64,000 nucleotides of DNA from contig JAYKKR010000004.1 of assembly GCA_036971615.1 (NCBI GenBank), positions 1,240,001-1,304,000 on the forward strand, written 5' to 3'. Every line of letters starts with the position of its first letter. The stretch's first letter is position 1. The DNA is from Amyloporia xantha (Eukaryota > Basidiomycota > Agaricomycetes > Polyporales > Adustoporiaceae). Positions 37,740 through 48,713 of the stretch are shown here, one piece after another. Below the pieces are notes generated by a model that saw nothing but the letters and a program-made list of their open reading frames with translations, searched no databases and had not been told where the DNA came from. The position numbers were made by a program, and so were the translations under genes.

Positions 37740-38192
37740 ATATGTAGCGAACTCCTAGGTATTCAAGCTATAAATCCCCTGCTCTCTTAGTGCTTACCGT
37801 TATTACTGTCCCTGATTTTATAAGATGGTCAGGAAGGCGGAGACGCGGAGATGGTTCCGCTTGCGCTGTAGTATTTGATAATCATATTGAATTAGCGAAT
37901 TTAGGATGGGGGGCATGTCATTATTTGATTGATTTTTATGTCAAAGAAACGCTGTACAACCGCTTAGTTGCGTATATATGCATGCACGGATGTACTACGA
38001 ACTACCTTTGCAAGCATCGCCGCTCCTAGTGATTTCTCTGCCGCCAATCTCAGCTCGTATTTCGAAATTTTGAACACCCCTGATGAAAAGTGAACTCTCA
38101 TTTGTGTTATTGACTGTGCACTAATGATATGTTGACCTGAATCAGGCGTCTGTACAAGTCCTGCCGGTGTCAGGTCTATCGTCCTAGCGGCG

Positions 38193-38795
38193 ATGACTCT
38201 TGTCGCTGCCCTCGGTATTATATACCGGCATTTCCAGCTCTCGTCGACGTTCACAAGGCTTTATAGTGCGTGTTGGCTTCTCATGAATACAAATGATTTC
38301 ATTCAATGAAAGGATATCCATGTAGGCTACCGAGGGTCCGACTTTCCGTTGAATTGGGACATACCAGAGCTGGAATCCGTGTATATGACCCTGGAGAACA
38401 CGGTGCACTACGTGCTGAACACGTCTTTCGGCGACTTAGAGTGGGACAGTGCCCTTCCGGCTGGCGGTGGGATGCTCTACCTCGGAGATGATCTGGACCC
38501 GTTCAGCATCTCCCTGTTTCATCAGCTTCGATGCCTCGACATCATTCGGAACTCCCTCGTCACCCGCATAGGCCACAGTAATACGAGTAAACCTGGTTTA
38601 CTGGATACGCATTGCATGAACTACATCCGTCAGATGGTGCTATGTCGGGCAGACTTACGTTTGGAGTATATTCGGGAGGTTAGAATATCTGGAACCGCTG
38701 TCGCAGATGTTACTCACATGTGCAGAGACTGGAGCGCCTTGTTTACAGCTGCTGAGGACAATCACGCGATATATCTGAAGCGAACTCAAGCATGA
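38193..38795 (+). CDS. UstYa-like protein (DUF3328), copy 2, with altered HxxHC motifs
   Basis: Two exons (38193-38265 and 38326-38795; 60-nt intron, GTGCGT to TAG) encode 180 residues. The second exon gives LYSYRGSDFPLNWDIPELES, the block that precedes the catalytic domain in this family, which supports the join. The first motif reads HQLRC (90-94), with Arg for the second His. The second reads LDTHC (117-121), lacking the first His. CRAD and THMCRDW are kept. The N-terminal membrane segment is short and an upstream exon may be missing. It starts about 450 nt after precursor 1 on the same strand, so it is the closest partner. The changes suggest a specialised or non-catalytic subunit, as UstYa and UstYb work together in ustiloxin formation; the activity is unknown. 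Confidence 0.8.
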
Positions 38796-38918
38796 TGTAG
38801 CAGAGCGTATCAGTTATTACCAATATTTATATTCGTAGACCACAGTATGGGATATCCTAGTACACGTGCATTCAGTACAAGACATGCATGTCCTCAGTCA
38901 AACGTCCGAGACTCGCAC

Positions 38919-39572
38919 CTAGTCCTTATTCATAGACTCCCATTCCCTCCAATTATCCTCCATGACAGCATATGCTGTACTCCAATCCCTGCATACATGG
39001 GTTGCCCCCTCTTTCTCGGCCTCATGATCGCGCAAAGTAAAATCGCCACGTTCCAACGTAGTATCTGCCGCACACAGCGCCATCTCACGCAGGTATATCA
39101 AACAATGGTGGACATGTTCGATAGGAGCCATTGAAGAGCCCCCGTACGCAAAGTTCAAGACCCGAAGACAGTGTAACTCATGGAACATAGTCACGAGGAA
39201 TAGACGTTGTTCGGGCCCCAAACGGACGTAACCAAAGCTAGTTGTTGTGAGGCCGCTCCAGTGAGCGTCGGACTGATCTCCCAGTAGAGGAAAATGGCTG
39301 CTCTCCTCCACCGTCAACCAGACGGGCTCGAGCTCGCCATCCGGGAGTGGAAGAGTCATAGGGATGTCGTGAGCTTTGTATTCTGGGCAGTATATGTCGT
39401 TAATGTGGACGACAACTACATAATGATATAAGGTCAACTGTAACTCACCAAAGTCATGTCGTCCATGTTCGATGTAGGCAGTTCTCGGTAGGAGATGGTT
39501 CACCAACGTCCAGAGGTTGAAGCAACTGATGAAGAGCAAAGACCCCGCCAGCATAACCTTCCCGGATAGCAT
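38919..39572 (-). CDS. UstYa-like oxidase (DUF3328), copy 3
   Basis: Two exons (39449-39572 and 38919-39382; 66-nt intron, GTGAGT to CAG) encode 195 residues. The intron is a multiple of three and open, but removing all 66 nt joins RHDF to EYKAHDIPMTLPLPDG, matching the family layout seen in copy 2. The N-terminal hydrophobic segment (about 6-27) is a membrane anchor or signal. HELHC (109-113) and HVHHC (131-135) are intact, followed by CAAD and THVCRDW. The gene is convergent with copy 2, leaving only about 120 nt between the stop codons. A role in oxidising a secreted peptide is inferred from family and position. Confidence 0.87.
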   Translation of the reverse strand: MLSGKVMLAGSLLFISCFNLWTLVNHLLPRTAYIEHGRHDFGELQLTLYHYVVVVHINDIYCPEYKAHDIPMTLPLPDGELEPVWLTVEESSHFPLLGDQSDAHWSGLTTTSFGYVRLGPEQRLFLVTMFHELHCLRVLNFAYGGSSMAPIEHVHHCLIYLREMALCAADTTLERGDFTLRDHEAEKEGATHVCRDWSTAYAVMEDNWREWESMNKD

Positions 39573-40364
39573 GATAATGTCCGAGTGCTTCTGCTGAGAT
39601 GCAAGTGCTTAGGACGATTATATTCCGGAACAGTTGCATCTTCACACCCCCACCACTTCGGAACAGACACAGAGTCATACACGGGACATCCATATTGGCC
39701 GCGTGAAGTGCATATACCTTGGCTCCCACCATCAAGACTCATTTGAATTGCGCACGGGCGCAATCAAATTATCTGACGCCTAAATGATAACATCTAATGA
39801 TTAATGGCTATGACAAATAGATGCTGTAGCGATTAGTGCGCTCTGAAGTACCGCCCACAAAATATTGGGGGAAACCATCATCCGTTCGTTCACCAAAGCG
39901 TGCTAACTGCACTTGGATGATAACGCATGCGTCAATGTGAACATTGTGGGGCAGGAGGACGGGACGATGTATCAAGAATGGAACTCACGGATATAGTTCA
40001 GAGCCAGTTCCACAACTTCGGGTAACCGCTGGATCAACATGCTCCATTTTGGACACGGGCTTCTGATCTTCCCATCCCTACCAGTAACAATGCTTCTTCG
40101 CGAAATTCAGGCTGGGGTTTCTCAGGAGAACAGTTGATATTTGAGTGATATGCACAGCATAGAAACACTGTTTGCCTGTCCATGTGCAAGTCAAACAATT
40201 ACGAATCTCTCAGCAATTTATCTCCATGCGGCTGAGGAGGGTTCATCAAGGCTCACCAAAGGAGAGACTGTGTTGTGAGTACCTCCATTGCGACGCTCTG
40301 CATACTGACGGACCCTCGGCCTGATAGGATAACCCTTCTGTTGTCAAAGCCGCTGCTTTACGTC
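39573..40364. other. Spacer between divergent UstYa copy 3 and S33 copy 2
   Basis: A shared upstream region of about 0.8 kb for two divergently transcribed genes. No other gene was recognised. Confidence 0.5.
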
Positions 40365-41316
40365 ATGGCGACGCTTCACGATGTTTCCAGTACCGAAGGC
40401 TTCGTACCGTTTGTTGTCGACGGCGAGACCTACCAGACATGGTATAAAGCCTTCGGTGACTTATCGGTCCCAGGTCGCACACCGCTCGTCGTCTTGCATG
40501 GCGGACCAGGTCTCGCCCATGACAACATGCTCCCTTTAGCCGACCTCACACGAGAAAAGTCCGTCCCCGTCGTGTTCTACGATCAGGTGGGCGGGGGTCG
40601 ATCCACTCACTTACCGCAAAAGCTGCATTCCTTCTGGACCATCGATCTTTTCATCGATGAACTGGTTAACGTGCTGACCTACTTCGGGATACAAGATAAA
40701 TTTGATATCATTGGTCATTCGTGGGGTGGCATGCTGGCCGCTGAATTTGAGGTTCGACGTCGACCGCCAGGCTTAAGGCGCCTCATCCTCACGAACTCGC
40801 TAGCGTCACACGCGTTGTGGCAGGAATCAATAATGCAGTTGGTTCAAGCATTCCCGAAGGAGGTCCAGGAGGGCCTTGCAGTGGGTTTTGAGAATCCGAA
40901 GGTATTCGGGCGTGCTATGAGGAAATTCCACGAGAAACACGGATGCACCGTGAAACCAATGCCCAAGGAGTTCACCGATCCTATGGACGCTGTCTTCGGA
41001 GAAAACGGTGATCCCACCGTCGAAGTCGCAATGTGAGCTCTTTCGATTTGGATACACATGTTATGGTGACTTACGCGATGTAAGGTGGACCCACGAGCTC
41101 AAAGACTGGAGCATTATTGGCCGCCTTCACCTTATCCGAGTGCCAACACTGATCATTAACGGGCGCGCTGACATCGCGCAGGACTTTGTCATCAGGCCTT
41201 TCTTCGAAGAAATTCCGACAGTTAAATGGCGTACCTTCGAGCAATCAAGCCACACGCCTATGCTCGAGCAACGGGAGGACTACATAAAGGAGATTTCGAC
41301 TTACTTAGACATTTAG
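40365..41316 (+). CDS. S33 proline-iminopeptidase-like hydrolase, copy 2
   Basis: Two exons (40365-41032 and 41085-41316; 52-nt intron, GTGAGC to AAG, phase 2) encode 299 residues. The motifs match copy 1: HGGPGLAHD, DQVGGGRST, GHSWGG with Ser119, INGRADIAQD and SSHTPMLEQ. The intron splits the same Met codon as in copy 1, showing common descent. The longer frame that starts at 40275 adds a tail absent from copy 1, so the ATG at 40365 was chosen. It is head to head with UstYa copy 3. Removal of N-terminal residues from the TPTP-starting peptides would suit this enzyme class; the substrate is inference. Confidence 0.9.
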
Positions 41317-43760
41317 TATCCTATACTTTACTGAGACTGCTTGTTCTAGGACGCAATGTTTGCTGATCATGCCTGAGCGCCACTAAAGTCGACATGAATA
41401 AGGTCCTCAGAGAATACCGGTACTGAGACGGTGTACAAGAGCCAGCGTCGCAGTTTGAAGAACTCGTCCCGACAAAATATAAAACAGTTCCGAAGGAGAA
41501 ATGCAAGGCTTTGGCCCTAGCAAATTCAAGGCGAAGTCGCAAGTGAAGATGTGCGAGCACTGAGTACTGAGTACTGAGCGCTGAGCATTGAGGTAGCGGA
41601 CATCGGCAAATACCGAGTGTCGACAAACTCAATGCTTCGCTGTCGACAACGTTGGTTACGGCACACAACAATTGACTTCAGCCTCTACAGATTCGTCTGC
41701 AATCCTATAATATCTACTGGCTGGTTTTGCCTGGCGTTCGACGCGAAGGTACCTTTTTTTCACCTTGAGGGATGCGCAACTGCCAGGTCATATACTAGTA
41801 TAATTTATATCCGCCAAAAATCACCACCGCCTGCCCTCAGTAAAGAATGTTCTGCTATGTCTAGATTTTTGTCCCTTGGCCCTTAAAGTTGAAATTATAT
41901 CCTGAGGCGGCCTGGGATCGATCTATTTCTCGTCAATTTGGAGTCAAGCAACTCTACTACTGTGGACGAAGTGTACCGCGCTACGACGTCGTCGCTACGT
42001 AGAGATCATCTTAGCAGTGTCTCTCGCGGAGATTGACACCGTAGCAGAAACGATGTTTGTCCACCCTCTGCATCTATCATAAATGCGGAAATATTTACAT
42101 CCCTACGAGCGCATGCGCGATAGAGCGTGGCTCTAGATGTGCTAGGATGAGAGGTGTTCATGTCCATGTTCAAATGTAGCTTGTACACGTACTGATACTC
42201 GAAGAACATTCTGGGGTCGGGGGAGTTGTGAGGGCGAGAGCTGCGGTAACTCTGATAAACAAGGCATGTCCTGTGTATTGACTTTTGCGGACAGAGACTA
42301 TCTATGTTGTGTATGATGTAGGTGCACGAGATGACATGAAGCTCGACGTCACCAACCTGCAGCTGGCAGAGACATGGGCAATTCTTGCAGGCAGCCCGAT
42401 ACGGTCAGATATATTGCTTGACGAAGAGTGCGTTCGAACAGGTGAGTGATCTTATGAACAAGCTATTAGCAGATGCAAAGATACACGCGATCCGATGTTC
42501 GTAACGCTCTGCTGGACTCCTGAGCGGAGACTCAGATCCGATAGTTGAAGCTGTCGCGAAATGCTTGTGTTATCTTCTAAGGCCTGTGCGGACAGAGAAA
42601 GGTTGGTGCACTCACCCATAAGTACGACCGCTGTTAACTGGAATAAGTAACTCCTTCTCATTCTAGAGCAGACCCAACTTCCAGGATACGCACGACATTG
42701 CTAATCAACGTAGCTGGTCCAGCCTTGTATCGCTGATCAAGCGCGGACGTTGTGAGCACGTATGTCGGACTAAGACGTAGCTGCCCTGACGCATGCACCT
42801 AAATATGTCGTGGGCATTGGTGTGTGGTCCGCACGATGGCGACCATCTAGTGCCTCGATTGGAGATCGCATATGTGGTCTGTCGTTCCTGAGACGCAAAG
42901 CATCACGGTTCGCTCACAAGAGTATCAGCTGTAGATAGCAGCGATGCGGTCTGCTCGCACCTCTCCTGTTCATGTCCATCATGCTCATAAGAGAGGGTGC
43001 GCCTTTCTCATATCCGCTTGAGGTGCCGCTATGGGCGTGTGTCCCATTCCGAGAGCAAATGCAAAGTGGCTGGTGCACTCTGGATGTGAGCGAGTGTCAT
43101 CGTGTCGAATGGTTGACCTGTTCTCGTATCAGTCCGTCTTCATTTACTTCCAATGGTTGCGCAAACTGACCTCGAGGCCGAAACCAGCACAGGAGCTATT
43201 GACCACCCCCCTCGGCCATAATTTTCCTTCGCCATCATCGACCTGCTAACGGCGCGCAGAGCTCGCCGCTTGAAATAAGCAAATGCAATGAAGCTCCAGC
43301 CTACAGGCGATCGCCAGAAAATGACGCAGCCTCTGGTCATAAACGACGCTCTGGCGGGAACTATACACACTTACAACGCCTTCCTGTGGTGACACCCATG
43401 TACCGCACCCGCGCGGACGCCTTCGACGAGATGAAAGGTAGAAAACTGCTTTGCACAAGCGGATTGGTTCACTGCGGGCCTTGGACTATGCGTCTTGCAT
43501 TGTCCGAGACGAGCGGTGGGCGGCAGGTCGGTGAGCATCGGTACTACGGCGGGAGACTGGCCATCGGGTTTCGACGCGCAATGAACCTATAAGGGTACGA
43601 TCGGGATATAGTTCCTCGTGCCCGAGAGGTCTGTAGAGGGTATTCCTGGGGCTGGCTCTCGTAGGTGGTCGGAAGGGACCCCGGTCTACCGTTCAGTAAG
43701 TGTGGCAAGCTACACGCGGATGGCACTCATTCGCGACCCCGTGACCGACGCGATAGACGA
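41317..43760. other. Intergenic, about 2.4 kb, no supported gene
   Basis: A small ACTGAGT tandem lies at about 41557-41590. Frames at 42006-42209 and 43140-43370 (minus) are short and featureless. From about 43490 onward the sequence begins to match the region upstream of the second basic-protein copy (about 56380). Confidence 0.45.
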
Positions 43761-43763
43761 AGG

Positions 43764-43773
43764 ATATTTAAGA
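43764..43773 (+). promoter_or_regulatory. TATA-like element of the basic-protein gene
   Basis: ATATTTAAGA lies about 120 nt before the ATG at 43892. The following promoter and leader (GGCTCTCTCACAGTACGG, then CTCACTCCATCTATTTGCAT) is almost identical before the second copy at 57251, so it is conserved or recently duplicated. Confidence 0.5.
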
Positions 43774-43891
43774 CCCGGCTCTCTCACAGTACGGCTCTCT
43801 GCCCTCACTCCATCTATTTGCATTCAAGCCCTCCCATCTCGACTCAGCAGTCACCCCGTGCTGATATCTACCACTACATTTCCTCCTCGAC

Positions 43892-44412
43892 ATGCAGACG
43901 ACTAAGCGAGGGTCGGCAACCACCATGGGGGGAGCAAGTGCGGGCCGAAGGGGAGACAAAGAGCCACATCTGCCTCCCAAGCACGACAGGAAGATCGACA
44001 GTGCGCGGCAGCTGTCGATAAAACATATGAGAAAGTTGGGCAGAATGCCCAAGCCCATTCTCATGGTCAAAGGCGAGCCCGCCTTACTTCGTCGGAGCGC
44101 CCGAATACGGGCCCAAACCGTCGCAGACGAGAGACCATCTCGTGCAAACACCCTCCTGAGGAAGGAGGCTCTAGATATTAAACCACGTCGCGCCGCGACA
44201 AAAAGGTGGGTATATTCTCATTATATGCTTTCTCGATGTGTCACCGCTATGGGGGTGGTGGCACCATATGTCGCACGCTACGAGCCAGTATAACTGGGGT
44301 GTAGACTCTCAGTCGTGACCATACAGTTTGCTGACGACTGTCATCATCCAGGAAACGGCCCCAGGACAAGTCAGACGATGCGTCGGGGAGCGCAAAGAAG
44401 GCCAGAACTTAA
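43892..44412 (+). CDS. Lineage-specific small basic, probably nuclear protein, copy 1
   Basis: Two exons (43892-44205 and 44352-44412; 146-nt phase-2 intron, GTGGGT to CAG) give 124 residues. The protein is rich in Lys and Arg: GRRGDKEPHLPPKHDRK, LLRRSARIRAQ and KPRRAATK. The second exon adds RKRPQDKSDDASGSAKKART, which together looks like a bipartite nuclear localisation signal. No domain was recognised. A second copy at 57251 shares promoter, exon plan and sequence. There the tail continues as ERLTILVKPIRPPT; here four extra nucleotides create an earlier stop. Function unknown. Confidence 0.55.
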
Positions 44413-45435
44413 ACGGAGCGGCTGACAATACTAGTAAACCCGATCAGACCGCCGACATAGCGGTACAGGCATGCTATTCCGTTGCACTCAGCCTCCGACG
44501 CCAAGAACAACAGTGTCAAACAAGCTCTTGCAGTCTTTCTCTGGGTGATCGTCCTGCCGAGTAGGTACCAGCACCTATAGGAAGGTGTGGCGCGCGCGCC
44601 GTACGCTCTCTGCGTTCAGAATGCTCCCCTGTGCGAAGTTATGGCGGGCGTCAGGACGTACTTGAATACTTCGAGGCAGGTGTATGTCCTCTACTCGAAA
44701 GAGACTGTACATCAATGGGAGACTCAGGAAGGGGAAGCTGACTATTTGTATTCTTTGACAAATTGTTTGTAAGATTTGTATTGGCATGGCCATTATATCA
44801 TACAACTGTATCTTGCTTCCGGGTATATGTGTGGGTCCCGATAATATTCTAGTGCTATCACCGCTTGACCACGCCGATAAAGTTGGATAAACAAGTTGTC
44901 ATCACTGGCAGTCGATTCATAGAGGCCTAGAACGACTAAAAATACGCACATTGAGTTACTACGATCTAGTTTATTTCACGCGCCTTATGTCAACGTTGAA
45001 TGGATACCTTTCCAGAGGTGCCTGGAACAGTCATGTTTCCGTTCAAAATGACGCCTCAACCACATCACCGACTTCCTTGTAATTATGAGGGAAAATAGGC
45101 GGGACGAACCTACAGCATCCAATGCTCAAAAGAACTTTGCTTCTGGCAGCAACATCATTCAAGCAAGGTATCAGAAGCAAAGCAAAAATCCCGAGCCTAG
45201 CCCAAGACGCTGTCATTGTCCATCAAAGTATCGCATAGCCAGACAGAAAGAGATCCGGCATCAGCTTATCATTGCTTACATCCATGCACCGGCAGTCACG
45301 GAAACCTTGAAACATGAAACGTAGCAAGACTGCGCGCATATATAACGATTTGTCTTACTGTCTCTAGTCCCACTCTCCGTTAACCCTAGTGCTGCACTAA
45401 CACGCAGACGTCTTCAAATAGCCAACGCCAGTACT
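44413..45435. other. Intergenic
   Basis: Nothing recognised. It ends with the promoter of GNA1. Confidence 0.5.
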
Positions 45436-46117
45436 ATGCCACTCACGCCCGATTGCGACCTCGAACTCTTCTTCCCTGCCGAGATCGTTCCTGCCGAGGC
45501 ACGAAAGGGACTACCGCCAGCCTTCCACGTACGTCTCGCCGCATCCGTTTCCCGATTAATCCAAACACATAGATCTGGCGTTTACACTCACCACTGCAGA
45601 TACGCCCGCTCGCCTTGACAGACTACCATCGCGGCTATCTCTCCGTCCTCTCCCTTCTGAACGCTGCACCAGACTTGGGCGAGCACTCCTGGATTGCGCA
45701 GTTCGAGACCCTGCGCTCGATGCAGGACGTCTACTTTCCCATCGTCATCGTCGAACGGGAGACGGACAGCATCGCAGCGGCTGGTACGATATACATCGAA
45801 CACAAATTCACATTCCGAGGCGTGGGGAGGGGTATGGCGCCGGCGAATGTAGGTAACATGGAGGATGTCTCAGTGGCGAGAGAACATCAGGACAAGCACC
45901 TCGGCGTCTTCCTCATTCGCGCGCTGGCAGCGCTCAGTGAGGCACTAGGGTGCTATGATGTAATGGGGACGTGCAGTGACGAGAACCTGCGTGCGTGAAC
46001 TGCATGTTGAAAACAACACGGGTACAAGTTGGACACTGACCGTGGCTAACGATAGCATTCTACCTCAAGTGTGGAGCGGTAAGGCGAGGGAATGGGATGG
46101 TGAATGATTTGACTTGA
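45436..46117 (+). CDS. GNA1: Glucosamine-6-phosphate N-acetyltransferase
   Basis: Three exons (45436-45528, 45600-45990, 46056-46117) encode 181 residues, close to the usual size of fungal Gna1. GNAT-fold marks are VGNMEDVSVAREHQDKHLGV, the acetyl-CoA loop with the Q/R-x-x-G-x-G/A-type turn, then LGCYDVMGTCSDENL and FYLKCGA, matching the conserved C-x-E-N-x-x-F-Y-x-K-C-G end. Both introns are GT-AG and the joined frame stays in phase. The enzyme makes N-acetylglucosamine-6-phosphate for UDP-GlcNAc, chitin and glycosylation. It is a housekeeping gene and its place in this rearranged zone is probably incidental. Confidence 0.93.
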
Positions 46118-46890
46118 GTTATGTGTGCGCCTCAGTCGATGAGCTGATTTCTTGCCCGGGTTTAGGTCAAGCTGGCACTGAGTCTTGCCTCGAGAGTGCC
46201 CTCAGGCTCAGTCCTTCCGAGGCTGTGAACTTATTGAGGCGGCAGTTTCGGGGGTTTCTCCGCAATTTTGGTAAGTACACGGAGGTGGAATTCTGCAGAA
46301 GCGTTGCAGCCCATGAGGCTCGAGCAGATGGAATTATTTTGGCACAAGTGTAATTTGACATAGTCAAGATCGCTGACCTCCGATACGGAACAACAGGAAT
46401 CGCCGCAAAGAGACGAGGGGACTATCGTTGTAGATTGAGAATCCGCATGTATTCAGATATACTTTGAGGGACCCATGAGGACAGCTGTGAGGCTAAAACA
46501 ATGTACAAGGCACTCACCCAATTCTATGAATAAGTTCTTAGCACTGGATGCGGTTTAGAATATTTCTGACAAGTATATTCTAAAGATATTCTAAAGATAG
46601 TCAGAATAAGTTTTGCCCTTTACAGCAAACAAAATCCTAATATTTTCCAATTGATATCCTAATCTTTGGAGCACATTTACAATATCTTCTAGCCTACACA
46701 ATATATTTTCCATATGTTCCAAATATTCAAGAGTCGATTATGCTAAAAGTATTTTGACTTACTTTACAATATTTTCACCATACCACACTGGAAAATAGTC
46801 TAAACTGCATCCAGTGTAGAGGGACTGCTGATTCCATTGTTGAGGCTGAGATGTAAACCCCTGGTTTAGATAAATGCTGAGTCTACTCAG
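46118..46890. other. Intergenic with AT-rich patch
   Basis: About 46520-46800 is AT-rich with repeated AATATTTT and TATTCTAAAGATA words, much like 20960-21420. It may be an old insertion. No gene was seen. Confidence 0.5.
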
Positions 46891-46893
46891 GCA

Positions 46894-47420
46894 ATGATCA
46901 TGATCGTCAATCCTGGATGGACTTATGAACTCAAATACTCTGAGTCTCCTTTGGTCGATTTTATCTTATCCAGCTTCCGACGGCGATCATCATTACCCGC
47001 GCGGACACAATGGGTTTCATCGAAGAAATTACGATCACGTACCTTCTCATGGGAGGCGCGTTGGCATTGGAATTCGAAGTCCGGCGTCCGTCTGTTGGTC
47101 TTCGCCATCCTAGAGGCTGCACAGTACGCGCCCAAGTAATGCCTTTGCTCGCTGGAGCAGAACAACCCTGAAAATGACGACCCCGTGTCGTACAGGCCAC
47201 GTACATATCCTGTCGCCAGTCGTGGGTCCTTACCCTCTACATCATGATTGTATTGCTAGCATTCAGCAAGAACTGGTCAATAGTCGATCGGCTACACTGT
47301 GTCCGGGGGTCATCTTTCGTGATAAATGGGACACTGGCAGGTCCAACAGCAGGTTTTCACATAGCAACAACTGCTACAAACCGTTGTTCGACCGTATTGC
47401 AGTGATGATGCCTTGAGTGA
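46894..47420 (+). pseudogene. Decayed S33 proline-iminopeptidase-like gene
   Basis: Fragments of the S33 genes survive out of frame with each other. Around 47055-47110 the translation GGALALEFEVRRPSVGLRH matches GGMLAAEFEVRRRPPGLRRL of the intact copies. At 46918-46940 WTYELK recalls WTHELK, the start of exon 2. From about 47190 the DNA matches the relic at 49120 that still encodes part of exon 2. The nucleophile motif is lost (LLMGG for GHSWGG). No continuous product is possible. Confidence 0.6.
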
Positions 47421-48419
47421 ATTGGAGCCACGGCTAGGTCTAGGGCGTACGTGATAGATATATGCCGACAGTTGTCACTATCTCCCGTAGTGACACTCCA
47501 GTTCTCGCAGTAGAAATTTGCATAGCAGGACAGACCTCTGAGTTGCGGCTGTCTGAAGATAGTTTCTGACAGCTTTCAGTGGAATCAGTTGTCGACAGTG
47601 TGTCAAGGAGTGCCGAGGAACGAAGTCCATATGATGCAAGAAGATGGTGCCCATTTCACAGTAATATGCTAGAGCCTCGAGGGAAAGCTGAATACTGTTA
47701 ACGTTTGGGTGGAAAAGATGCTCGATCTTTGATCGGTCGGCATTCGGGCAGCCACATTGATTGTGGCTACACATGTCATACTGTTATCCCTTCCTCCTCT
47801 GCCAGAGTACCGAGTACGGCCCGCCCACCCTACTATAACAGCTCTCGCTCTTGACAGCTTCAAAATATACGGTTCATACTGGGCTCGGTGAATATCAATT
47901 AAGTACATATGCTACAGGATCACGACTTTCTGTCGGGCCCATGTTCTATACATGTATACGACTTCCGTTGTCAAAGTCTCGGGCAAAGCACAGGTCTCCA
48001 GATGCGCCCGTCGCGGCTGTATCAACGCTATTGTAGAAGGTTTGATTCGCCAATTTTATCGTACTAGTAGGTGACGCAGACGCCTTCATCAGGGCCGACT
48101 CTCACAGCTTTGGCGGACAGCTGTCGGTGCTATCTACGGTCTCATGAGCATGACACTGCCAGATAAGTCTGTGCCGCTTCCGTTGCGGCGCTCTGTACTG
48201 ATTATTTGCAATACATGCAGAATCAACACCGACAATATCATTTCTGCATTATGATACACTTGTGAGCTTTGTCTGCTGCATCATTCCACGCTATTTTCAC
48301 CTTTGTGATTTCCAATCCCCTGGTATCCTGAACACCTCCGGTGTCACATAGCCACATTTAATGCAGTGATAAAGCTGCCAGCACATTTGGACACCTGACA
48401 ATACTCACCCCATTTGCCC

Positions 48420-48713
48420 ATGCAATTCTTCAGTAAAGTCATCATTGCCTGTCTCTGCATGGCTCTCGCTGTAGCCTCGACACCGACACCACCTAGTGAT
48501 AATGGTACGTGGCTCACTCCTTGTCTCGTACCCAGACAGTATATGCCGCACCCAGCCACCGAACACTCTTACCTGTGGTGGTGAGTACGGCATGAAAGGT
48601 CTGGGTACGAGACCGCTCGTTCCTTCCTCTTGCGTATTGGCCGCTTAGGTCCTTCCGCAGATGTTTCCAGCCCCCCTGAAGACGTTAGCGATGTAGCATC
48701 TTACGGTTACTGA
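48420..48713 (+). CDS. Small secreted peptide ending SYGY, candidate RiPP precursor 2
   Basis: Two exons (48420-48504 and 48661-48713; phase-1 intron of 156 nt, GTACGT to GCAG) encode 45 residues. The signal peptide (MQFFSKVIIACLCMALAVA) aligns with precursor 1. The mature part starts TPTPPSDN, has the acidic spacer DVSSPPEDVSDV and ends ASYGY-stop. The intron has gained about 100 bp, mostly a hairpin element, which does not disturb the splice sites. An alternative AG 12 nt upstream keeps the frame here but not in copy 1, so the shared downstream acceptor is preferred. The spacer has changed more than the signal, TPTP and SYGY, as expected if those parts are functional. Confidence 0.7.
48523..48615. 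mobile_element. Hairpin MITE in the intron of precursor 2
   Basis: GTCTCGTACCCAGAC at the left is inverted as GTCTGGGTACGAGAC at the right, with TATGCCG and CGGCAT as inner arms. The paralogous intron of precursor 1 lacks this block, so it is an insertion of about 93 bp. There is no coding capacity. Confidence 0.75.

Larger units (their letters stand above)
36160..38170. repeat. Segmental duplication, copy A (holds precursor 1)
   Basis: This block aligns along its length with 47570-49110. Matching patches include GGAATCAGTTGTCSACAGTG (36165 and 47580), a TTTGATCGGWCGG patch (36778 and 47728), GGATCACGACTT (37026 and 47917), the whole precursor gene, and GGTATTCAAGCTATA after its stop. In copy A the block is flanked by the intact 7TM gene upstream and UstYa copy 2 downstream. 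Confidence 0.75.
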
